A stretch of 64,000 bases of DNA from Caenimonas soli. Its GTDB lineage: Bacteria > Pseudomonadota > Gammaproteobacteria > Burkholderiales > Burkholderiaceae_C. Below the pieces are notes generated by a model. The model searched no databases. It worked only from the letters and a program-made list of their open reading frames with translations, and was not told where the DNA came from. Where the stretch lies: NCBI RefSeq assembly GCF_013155545.1, contig NZ_JABJVV010000011.1, positions 1-64,000 of the forward strand. Direction: 5' to 3'. The translations under genes and the position numbers were made by a program. Positions 43,182-50,355 of this stretch are shown here, in pieces (position 1 is the first letter of the stretch; every line of letters begins with the position of its first letter).

Positions 43182-44567
43182 ATGAAGATTTACGCCAACG
43201 AATCCCCTGCCACGATTGCCAGGTCGGGGCGGCCTTGGTCGGTGCTTCGGTCGCTGATCGATCCCGTCATCATCGTGGGTACCTATCTGGGCATCCTGGC
43301 CTTCGTCCGCAAGCCGTGGGCTGAAGCAGACTTCCTCGTCATCTTGCTTGCCCTGGTGCTCACCTATCCCGGAAAGGTCCCGTTCAACCGGTTCTCCGCG
43401 CACATTGCCTTCGCCATCCTGAGCCAATGGTTCTGGGTGCTAGTGGTGTTGCTCTTGTTCCGCTGGGCCATCGGTACCGAGCACGCCCCCATCTTCTCGG
43501 TATGGGGTGCTACCGCGCCGCTGGTCCTGCTCGGCATTCATTGGCTGTCGCCCGTGCTGGCGCCTTACCTGCGATGCTTCTACAAGCAATCGAAGGTCGT
43601 CATCGTTGGTGCCAACGAAATCGGCTGGCGGTTTTTCGAGCTGATCCGCAGGGGCGAGGCGGACGGGCAGAACGTCATCGGATTCTTCGACGACCGGGAA
43701 GCCCATCGGCTGGACCTGATCGGCCCGCATTTGTTGAAGGGACGCATCGACGAGGTGAGCGGGTACGTGAAACGCCACGGCATAGACGTGATCTACATCG
43801 CCTTGCCGATGTCGTCGCAGCGCCGAGTCGTCTCGCTGCTGGAGCAGTTGCGGGAGACAAGGGCGTCGATCTATTTCATCCCCGATATCTTTGTGGCCGA
43901 CCTGATCCAGGCGCGTGTCGATACGGTCGGGGGCGTGCCCCTTGTGTCCGTCTGCGATACGCCGTTCCAGGGTATGCCCGGTGCCATCAAGCGAGCATTC
44001 GATCTCATCCTCACGCTGCTGGCACTGCCGCTTCTGCTCCCCGTTCTTGGCTTGGTGGCGCTGCTGATCCGGCTCACCTCACCGGGGCCGGTGATCTTCA
44101 AGCAACGGCGCTACGGGCTGGACGGGAGGGAGATCCTGGTGTGGAAGTTCAGGACGATGAAGACCCTGGAAGACGGTGACAAGACCTACCATCAGGTGAC
44201 CCGCGACGACGACCGCGTGACGCCGCTGGGAAGGCTGTTGCGCAAGACTTCACTCGATGAGTTGCCGCAGCTGCTCAATGTGCTCGCTGGGAACATGAGC
44301 CTGGTAGGGCCACGCCCCCACGCGCTGGCCGTGAACGAGCAGTTCCGAAAGTTGATTCCCGGCTATATGGTGCGACACAAGGTAAAGCCGGGCATCACCG
44401 GCTGGGCCCAGGTGAACGGGTGCCGGGGCGGCGACGACCTGGAATCGATGCGCAGGAGGACCGAGTACGACTTGGAGTACCTGAGGTCGTGGTGCCTGAC
44501 GCTGGATCTGGTCATCATCTGGAAGACCGCCAGGCTGCTCATCGTGGGCGATGAGAAAGCGTATTGA
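43182..44567 (+). CDS. Undecaprenyl-phosphate glucose/galactose phosphotransferase (WcaJ-like)
   Basis: A 461-residue polyisoprenyl-phosphate hexose-1-phosphate transferase that starts repeat-unit synthesis at the inner membrane. N-terminal helices (about 15-130) precede a CoA-binding-like domain (VVIVGANEIGWRFFELIRRG) and the full bacterial sugar transferase domain from about residue 265. That domain has KRAFDLILTLLALPLLLPVL, SPGPVIFKQRRYGLDGREIL, KFRTMKTLEDGDKTY, LRKTSLDELPQLLNVLAGNM and SLVGPRPHA, with the catalytic Asp-Glu pair in SLDELPQ. It has its own sigma-54 promoter. Confidence 0.92.
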   Translation: MKIYANESPATIARSGRPWSVLRSLIDPVIIVGTYLGILAFVRKPWAEADFLVILLALVLTYPGKVPFNRFSAHIAFAILSQWFWVLVVLLLFRWAIGTEHAPIFSVWGATAPLVLLGIHWLSPVLAPYLRCFYKQSKVVIVGANEIGWRFFELIRRGEADGQNVIGFFDDREAHRLDLIGPHLLKGRIDEVSGYVKRHGIDVIYIALPMSSQRRVVSLLEQLRETRASIYFIPDIFVADLIQARVDTVGGVPLVSVCDTPFQGMPGAIKRAFDLILTLLALPLLLPVLGLVALLIRLTSPGPVIFKQRRYGLDGREILVWKFRTMKTLEDGDKTYHQVTRDDDRVTPLGRLLRKTSLDELPQLLNVLAGNMSLVGPRPHALAVNEQFRKLIPGYMVRHKVKPGITGWAQVNGCRGGDDLESMRRRTEYDLEYLRSWCLTLDLVIIWKTARLLIVGDEKAY

Positions 44568-44678
44568 CAGCATCAAAGGGTTTTTTCTCACAGGAAACAG
44601 CGGCACCCTGTCGCAGGCAAAAACCGTGTCAGGTTCCTAAACTCGCGGGCGTCTATTCAGGAGAGCAGGAGAGCCCGC

Positions 44679-44957
44679 ATGCGCAACCGGTCCGAATACC
44701 CGCTCGCCGCCCCGGCGGAGTCCGTCCATTCTGAGGCGGAAAGCCGGCGAAACCGCGAAATGCGCACTTGGGCAGCCAGCATGGGCACAACTGTCGAGCG
44801 GCTCGAAAAAGCAGTCAACGCGGTCGGAATCTCGCCCCGAAAGGTGCGCTCTTACCTGAGGGCTTACAGCGAGATGCCTGCGGTCGTTCCCAGGTACCGC
44901 TCGAGCACGGCCATCTCGGCGGCGCTGGGTGCGCCCTTGCCGGTGATCACCGAATAG
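44679..44957 (+). CDS. DUF3606-like small protein
   Basis: A 92-residue protein with AGGAG 7 nt before the ATG. Residues about 20-62 (EAESRRNREMRTWAASMGTT, VERLEKAVNAVGISPRKVRS) match my memory of the DUF3606 pattern (basic start, W near the middle, a VxAVG turn), found in short uncharacterised proteins of Burkholderiales. Family members usually end soon after this motif. Here the frame continues 94 bp into the antisense 3' end of the GH5-like gene, so the last 30 residues are probably an accidental extension. Function unknown. Confidence 0.6.
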   Translation: MRNRSEYPLAAPAESVHSEAESRRNREMRTWAASMGTTVERLEKAVNAVGISPRKVRSYLRAYSEMPAVVPRYRSSTAISAALGAPLPVITE

Positions 44958-47353
44958 ACATTGCCCATGAAGCTGTCGCGCGGGTAGTAGCCCAGGAAGC
45001 CCCAGCCGATCAACATCTGCGTGAACTGGCTCGGGGCCAGGCTGGCGTAGCTGTTGGCAACGACGGCGGTGTTCACGCGCAGCGTTTGCGCGCCCGGCCG
45101 CGACGTCATGGCCACGACCGATGGGGTGTTGGCCGGTAGCTGTGACGGGCTGGTGATCTCGACGGTCTGGCCGCCGGCATCCACCCAGCGGGCGCGGGGC
45201 TGGCCGTTGCTGAAGCCCAGATCGGCGTTCTGGTAGTCCTCGCTCTTGGAGGCCTGGAAGACGGAGCCGGTGTTGCCGTTGCCCGGGATGCTCACGGCGG
45301 CGATGGCGAAGTGCGCATCCTCGACGTTGTACGGCACCTTGTTCTTGGGGTTGGCCTGTACGCCGGGCATGCTCTCGGCCTTCTTGCACCAGAAGCCGAA
45401 GGTGTCGTAGGTGGTGTGGTCAGAGTTCTTCTTGCCGTTGGTCACGCGCATCACCGGCACGGACATGGTGCCCGTGGCGCCCATTTCCTTGTTGATCCAG
45501 TTGAGCATTTCCATCGCGTTGCCCGGGCTGGAGCCAAAGCCCGAGTCGGAGACGGCGCGCACCGGCTGGCCGTCGGCCGCGGGGCCGCCTTGCAGGTAAT
45601 CGGTGTAGCCGTCGGCCATCTCCCACTTGCAGGCGCTGTACTTGGCCAGGATCGCCATGGCCGCATCGGACAGGCTGGTGGCCGCGTAGGCGACCGGGTC
45701 GGCCAGCGAATAGACCTTGCGCGCGGGCGGCACCTGGCGGCCATCGCTGCTGCTGTAGCTGAGCGTGGTGACTGTGTTGGAGGCCGCGGTGTAGGTGTAG
45801 CTGTCCTGGCCGTTGGCACCGGCGGGGATCGTCAGCACCGATTTGCTCAAGGTGCCGCCGTTGTTGGAAGACACCGTGATGTTGACCGGGCTGGTGAGGT
45901 TGCCGCGGGCATAGACGGTGATGGTCACCGACGTGCCGGCCGGTGCGAAGCCGCCACCGGCGTCGAACAGCGTGGCCTGCGAAATGCCCGCCGACGCCTT
46001 CATCGGGCCGGACACGGACGGCTCCAGGGTCTTGTTCTGGTGCCAGCCGGGCACATGGTTGATCGGGTGGGCGCGGATCGGCCAGTGATTGCCGCCCATC
46101 CAGCTGTAGATCTCCACGCCTTCCTGGCGGGCGTGTTCCATCGTGCGCTTGAACATTTCCTGCCAGCGCGGATCGTCGATGGGCATGCCTATTTCGGTCA
46201 GCGCCAGCTTCACGCCCTTGGCACGGGCCCAGTCGGTGGCCAGCTTGAGGCGGTTCAGGCCGGTGTCCACATGGATCGAGCCCACGCCGAAGCCGGCGCT
46301 GTAGTTCTTCGCCACTTCGGTGTCGTAGTCGAACCCGAAGCCGTTGCTGAACGCGTCCAGGTACATGTGAACCTCATAGATGAGGTTGCTGCCGGCCAGC
46401 GGCCAGGCCGGGTTCTTTGTCGCCAGCGACATGGCGGCCTGCCACTCGTTACCGGCTACATAGATGGGGTTGGTGCCGTCGACGGCGCGGATGGCAGCGA
46501 TCGCGGCCTGGGCGAAGACGGGCCAGATCATCAGGTCTTCGCCGCCGCCGTAGGCAGCGTCGGTCCCACCGGGCGCGGGCAAGTCGTGCGGCTCGTTCAT
46601 GAGGCCGTAGCCGCCAAAGCCGGGGTGGTTTTTCCACCGGTTGGCCGCGCGGGTCCAGAAGTCGGCGAAGTTGGCGGGCTTGAGCGTGGCGCCGGGCGCC
46701 AGCGCGAAGATGCGCTCGTGCACCTGGGAAGAGTCCGTGGTGTACGGGCGGATGAGCAGGTTGCCGGGTTGCGTCAGGCCGATGACGGAGCCGTCGCCCT
46801 GGAACCTGAAGTCCTGGTAGCGGCAGTAGTTGTGCAAGTCGATGATGCACTTGGCGCCGACGGCGGCGTGGGCGTCCAGCACGCCGGTGATGTAAGCGGC
46901 GTAGCCTTCATGGAAGACACCGGGTGCGCCGATCAGCGACCGGGCCGTGCCATTGGCAAAGGTGTCGTGCAGCATGGGCTGCAGCAGTTCCCACTGGATC
47001 GGCAGGCGATTCTTGTTGTAACCGTTGGAGGCCAGGTACGCCACGTCGGCCGCGCGGGGCACCGTGAAGTTCAGGTTGGGCTGGGTGCTCTGGCCGTAGC
47101 GCAGGCCGGGCCGGGTCCATTCCATGCCGGACAGGTTGGTGCCGATCGCCAGGCCGGAGAGGCTGATGGCCGTGGGCAGGTTACCGCCGCCGTTGCTGCC
47201 GGATGAGCTGGAAGCTGAGCCGCCGGTGGCGGACCCCAAGGTTCCCGCGCTGCCTGCGGTGGTGCCGCCACCTCCGCCTCCGCCACACGCGGTGGTGGTA
47301 AGGGCTACTGCAGCGGCAGCGGTCGCGACCTTGGAAAATTCACGTCTTTGCAT
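44864..47353 (-). CDS. GH5-like cellulase-family lipoprotein hydrolase
   Basis: An 829-residue exported enzyme. The N-terminus MQRREFSKVATAAAAVALTT has a twin-arginine-like start and ends in the lipobox TTAC, followed by a Gly/Ser-rich linker. The catalytic domain (about 65-420) is a TIM barrel of glycoside hydrolase family 5: IIDLHNYCRYQD, the acid/base Glu in GYGLMNEPHDLP, IYEVHMYLDAF and the nucleophile Glu in LALTEIGMP. A beta-sandwich and further C-terminal domains follow (GTSVTITVYARGNLTSPVNI). It probably trims or degrades a beta-glucan-type exopolysaccharide at the cell surface. It is transcribed toward the DUF3606-like gene. Confidence 0.82.
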   Translation of the reverse strand: MQRREFSKVATAAAAVALTTTACGGGGGGGTTAGSAGTLGSATGGSASSSSGSNGGGNLPTAISLSGLAIGTNLSGMEWTRPGLRYGQSTQPNLNFTVPRAADVAYLASNGYNKNRLPIQWELLQPMLHDTFANGTARSLIGAPGVFHEGYAAYITGVLDAHAAVGAKCIIDLHNYCRYQDFRFQGDGSVIGLTQPGNLLIRPYTTDSSQVHERIFALAPGATLKPANFADFWTRAANRWKNHPGFGGYGLMNEPHDLPAPGGTDAAYGGGEDLMIWPVFAQAAIAAIRAVDGTNPIYVAGNEWQAAMSLATKNPAWPLAGSNLIYEVHMYLDAFSNGFGFDYDTEVAKNYSAGFGVGSIHVDTGLNRLKLATDWARAKGVKLALTEIGMPIDDPRWQEMFKRTMEHARQEGVEIYSWMGGNHWPIRAHPINHVPGWHQNKTLEPSVSGPMKASAGISQATLFDAGGGFAPAGTSVTITVYARGNLTSPVNITVSSNNGGTLSKSVLTIPAGANGQDSYTYTAASNTVTTLSYSSSDGRQVPPARKVYSLADPVAYAATSLSDAAMAILAKYSACKWEMADGYTDYLQGGPAADGQPVRAVSDSGFGSSPGNAMEMLNWINKEMGATGTMSVPVMRVTNGKKNSDHTTYDTFGFWCKKAESMPGVQANPKNKVPYNVEDAHFAIAAVSIPGNGNTGSVFQASKSEDYQNADLGFSNGQPRARWVDAGGQTVEITSPSQLPANTPSVVAMTSRPGAQTLRVNTAVVANSYASLAPSQFTQMLIGWGFLGYYPRDSFMGNVYSVITGKGAPSAAEMAVLERYLGTTAGISL

Positions 47354-47528
47354 CTTAAATCCATGTAAAGGCGCGGTTCAAGGTGCGGGCTGTGCGGCCC
47401 GGTGCTCATCCGCGCGGATGATTTTTGTTGGGTGCCGCAGGCTCAAGCTCAACGGCTGCGCGGATCGTAGTAGGACATGTCCGACACGGCGATAAGCATC
47501 CGCCTACAGAACGTAAGCAAAGGGTGTA

Positions 47529-47541
47529 AGCGGTTACCGCT
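47529..47541. promoter_or_regulatory. LacI-type palindrome upstream of the GH5-like gene
   Basis: AGCGGTTACCGCT is a perfect 13-bp inverted repeat inside GTAAGCGGTTAC, similar to LacI/GalR-family operators. It lies about 180 bp upstream of the hydrolase start. A second inverted repeat, CATAAC-TTAC-GTTATG, is at 47583-47598 and its half CGTTATG recurs near 47610. No regulator gene of this family is in the window. The rest of 47354-47690 appears empty. Confidence 0.4.
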
Positions 47542-47691
47542 GAGTTGACTCATCAGCAGGTGATCGATCTCAAGCTCAGCCGCATAACTTACGTTATGTC
47601 GCAACTCGAACGTTATGAAAAACGGCTTTTGACCAAGGGGGCCGTTTATCCAAGGATGAGTAAGCGGTCCGGGCGCCCCTGGAAAAACAAA

Positions 47692-47714
47692 AAAGCCGCC
47701 CGAAGGGCGGCTTT
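47692..47714 (-). terminator. Intrinsic terminator of the small exported-peptide gene
   Basis: AAAGCCGCCC-GAA-GGGCGGCTTT forms a 10-bp stem. On the minus strand it is followed by a run of Ts (complement of the A-rich stretch 47683-47694), so it ends transcription of the gene at 47736-47867, whose stop is about 20 bp away. In the plus direction it has only a short T-run. Confidence 0.8.
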
Positions 47715-47735
47715 GTGCTGGCCGAATGGCGCGGG

Positions 47736-47867
47736 TCAGTGTGCGAGCGACACCGTTTCACGTACGGCCCGGGCCTGGGACTGGACCGGCAGGCCGTAGG
47801 AAGCCGCCGTCACTGCCAGGATCACCGAAACGCGTTGCAGGATCGAGGTGGTCCTGTGTTGGTTCAT
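47736..47867 (-). CDS. Small exported peptide, 43 residues, unknown function
   Basis: Starts MNQHRTTSILQRVSVILAVT with GGAGAG 7 nt before the ATG and ends ...RETVSLAH. A basic N-terminus, a hydrophobic core (VSVILAVTAASYGLPV) and AQ/AR sites resemble a signal peptide with a very short mature part, or a single-span membrane peptide. It has its own ribosome site and a strong terminator directly after the stop. These support it as a real gene. It is divergent from the aminotransferase operon. I recognise no family. Confidence 0.55.
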   Translation of the reverse strand: MNQHRTTSILQRVSVILAVTAASYGLPVQSQARAVRETVSLAH

Positions 47868-47997
47868 TGAATGTCTCTCCCTGTTTTCGAACTACAACGA
47901 TGAGTATGAGCTTCCAATGTTCAACTGCCGTGACAGAGCGGTACGCCAGACAAAGTGGGACGGTGCTTACACTTCGCGGCATCATCTGGGGATTGAC

Positions 47998-49335
47998 ATG
48001 AGCAGCAACACTCGAGTTTTTCACCGCCATCTGCACTACACACCGCCCACGGCCACCGGCGGAAGCGGGGTTTACCTCACAGACAGCACCGGCAAGCAGT
48101 ACCTCGATGCGTCGGGCGGGGCCGCCGTGTCCTGCCTGGGCCACGGACACCCCGACGTCCTCGCCGCGATGCACGCCCAGATCGACAAGCTGGCCTACGC
48201 GCATACCAGTTTCTTCACGACCGAAGTGGCGGAGGAACTGGCGCAGCACCTGATAGCCCGTGCGCCCGAGGGCATGAGCCACGCCTATTTGGTCAGCGGT
48301 GGCTCCGAGGGCGTCGAGGCCGCGATGAAGATGGCGCGCCAATACTTCGTGGAGATCGGCCAGCCGCAGCGCAGCCACTTCATTGCGCGCCGGCAGAGTT
48401 ACCACGGCAATACGCTGGGCGCGCTCTCCGTGGGCGGCAACCAGTGGCGGCGAGAACCGTTCGCGCCCATACTGATCCCGGCGACCCACGTGGCGCCGTG
48501 CTATCCGTATCGCGAGCAAGGGCCCGGGGAAACACCCGAGCAGTACGGCCAGCGGCTGGCGCGCGAACTCGATGCCACCATCGAACAGTTGGGCAGCGAC
48601 AAGGTCATTGCGTTCGTCGCCGAAACCGTGGGTGGCGCGACCGCGGGCGTGCTCACCGCGGTGCCCGGTTACTTCAAGGCCGTGCGCGAGGTCTGCGACC
48701 GCCACGGCGTGCTGCTGGTCCTCGACGAGGTGATGTGCGGCATGGGGCGCACCGGCAGCCTGCACGCCTGCGAGCAGGAGGGTGTCGTGCCGGACCTCCT
48801 CGTCATTGCCAAGGGCCTGGGCGGCGGCTACCAGCCGATAGGGGCGGTGCTCGCGCAAAAGAAAGTCGTCGAGGCGATGTCCAGGGGCTCCGGCTTTTTC
48901 CAGCACGGCCATACCTACCTGGGCCATGCCGTAGCCTGCGCCGCGGCGCTGGCCGTGCAACGGGTGATCGAGCGCGACGGGCTGCTGGCCCGGGTGCGCG
49001 ACGGCGGTGCCAGGCTGGAGCGAATGCTGCGCGACGCTTTCGGCTCGCATGCCCAGGTGGGCGACATCCGCGGCCGCGGGCTGTTCTGGGGTATCGAGCT
49101 GGTGCGGGAGCGAGGCAGCAAGGCCCCGTTCGATCCGGCGCTGCAGCTTCACGCCCGGATCAAGAAGGAAGCCTTCGCCCGGGGCTTGATGGTTTACCCG
49201 ATGGGCGGCACGGTTGACGGCCGCTATGGTGACCACGTGTTGCTGGCGCCGCCGTTCATCGCCAGCGATTCCGAGCTCACCCTCATTGCGCAGCGCCTGC
49301 ATGACGCAATTCAGGCCGCTCTTCGATCCGTCTGA
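47998..49335 (+). CDS. Class III PLP-dependent aminotransferase
   Basis: A 445-residue enzyme with the class III layout: YLDASGGAAVSCLGHGHPDV, SGGSEGVEAAMKMARQYF for phosphate binding, the Asp of LLVLDEVMCGMGRTG, and the PLP Lys in VIAKGLGGGYQPIGAVL. It starts MSSNTRVFHRHLHYTPPTAT; an upstream in-frame extension is not conserved. Such omega-aminotransferases use amino acids or amines. The TRAP transporter and racemase-like genes that follow suggest catabolism of an imported amino compound. The exact substrate cannot be deduced. Confidence 0.88.
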   Translation: MSSNTRVFHRHLHYTPPTATGGSGVYLTDSTGKQYLDASGGAAVSCLGHGHPDVLAAMHAQIDKLAYAHTSFFTTEVAEELAQHLIARAPEGMSHAYLVSGGSEGVEAAMKMARQYFVEIGQPQRSHFIARRQSYHGNTLGALSVGGNQWRREPFAPILIPATHVAPCYPYREQGPGETPEQYGQRLARELDATIEQLGSDKVIAFVAETVGGATAGVLTAVPGYFKAVREVCDRHGVLLVLDEVMCGMGRTGSLHACEQEGVVPDLLVIAKGLGGGYQPIGAVLAQKKVVEAMSRGSGFFQHGHTYLGHAVACAAALAVQRVIERDGLLARVRDGGARLERMLRDAFGSHAQVGDIRGRGLFWGIELVRERGSKAPFDPALQLHARIKKEAFARGLMVYPMGGTVDGRYGDHVLLAPPFIASDSELTLIAQRLHDAIQAALRSV

Positions 49336-49359
49336 TTTTTTCAACCCAGGAGTGTCCCC

Positions 49360-50340
49360 ATGTCCCGCAAATTCGTGTTCCATACGCTGGCCACCGCGGC
49401 CATCCTGTCGGCCGGCTTCGGCAGCGCGCCCGCCTTCGCGCAGCAGAAGTTCGTCACCATCGGAACCGGCGGCGTCACGGGGGTCTACTACGCCGCCGGC
49501 GGCGCGATCTGCCGCCTGGTGAACAAGGACCGCGCCAAGCACGGCATCCGCTGCTCGGTGGAGTCGACCGGCGGCTCGGTATTCAACGTGAACACGATCA
49601 AGGCCGGCGAGCTCGACCTGGGATTCACCCAGTCCGACGTGCAGTACAACGCGACCAAGGGTCTGGGCCAGTTCAAGGACCCCGGCGCCTGGGGCGACCA
49701 GCGTGCGGTGTTCTCGGTGCACCCGGAACCATTCACGGTCGCGGCGCGCAAGGAGGCCAACATCAAGGCCTTCACCGACTTCAAGGGCAAGCGCTTCAAC
49801 GTGGGCAATCCCGGCTCCGGCACCCGCGCCTCGATGGAAGAGCTGCTCGTCGCCATGGGTTGGAAGCTGAGCGACTTCTCGCTGGCCTCCGAACTGAAGG
49901 CCGATGAGCATGGCTCCGCACTGTGCGACGGCAAGATCGACGGCTTCTTCTATGGCGTTGGCCATCCCAGCGCCAACATCCAGGACCCGACCACCAGCTG
50001 CGGTGCCAAGCTGGTTTCGATCACCGGCCCGGCGGTGGACAAGCTGGTCGCCGAGAAGCCGTACTACGCCAAGGCGGTGATCCCGGGCGGCCTGTACCCC
50101 AACAACCCCGAGCCGACCAACACCTACGGCGTGCTGGCGACCGTCGTGGCCTCGGCCAAGACGCCGCCGGATACGGTCTACCAGGTGGTGAAGGCCGTGT
50201 TCGACAACTTCGACGAATTCAAGAAGCTGCATCCGGCACTGGCCAACCTGAAACCCGAGAACATGGTCAAGGACGGGCTGTCGGCACCGCTGCACGAAGG
50301 CGCTGTGCGCTATTACAAGGAAAAAGGCTGGATCAAGTAA
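49360..50340 (+). CDS. TAXI-family TRAP transporter binding protein
   Basis: A 326-residue precursor with a Sec signal ([19 protein letters not shown]) and the TAXI fold: [40 protein letters not shown] and [24 protein letters not shown] proteins bind acidic or amino compounds such as glutamate in the periplasm and hand them to a fused TRAP permease. The gene lies 24 bp after the aminotransferase and 15 bp before the permease. Confidence 0.93.
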   Translation: MSRKFVFHTLATAAILSAGFGSAPAFAQQKFVTIGTGGVTGVYYAAGGAICRLVNKDRAKHGIRCSVESTGGSVFNVNTIKAGELDLGFTQSDVQYNATKGLGQFKDPGAWGDQRAVFSVHPEPFTVAARKEANIKAFTDFKGKRFNVGNPGSGTRASMEELLVAMGWKLSDFSLASELKADEHGSALCDGKIDGFFYGVGHPSANIQDPTTSCGAKLVSITGPAVDKLVAEKPYYAKAVIPGGLYPNNPEPTNTYGVLATVVASAKTPPDTVYQVVKAVFDNFDEFKKLHPALANLKPENMVKDGLSAPLHEGAVRYYKEKGWIK

Positions 50341-50355
50341 GCGGCTCGCGTCCCC

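Noticed and set aside
44606-44622. CGGCACCCTGTCGCAG as a third sigma-54 promoter
   Set aside because: The GC of the -12 element is one base too close to the GG of the -24 element, a spacing that sigma-54 does not tolerate.
45311-47206. Plus-strand open frame of 631 codons
   Set aside because: It is antisense to the GH5-like gene, whose lipobox and catalytic motifs are clear.
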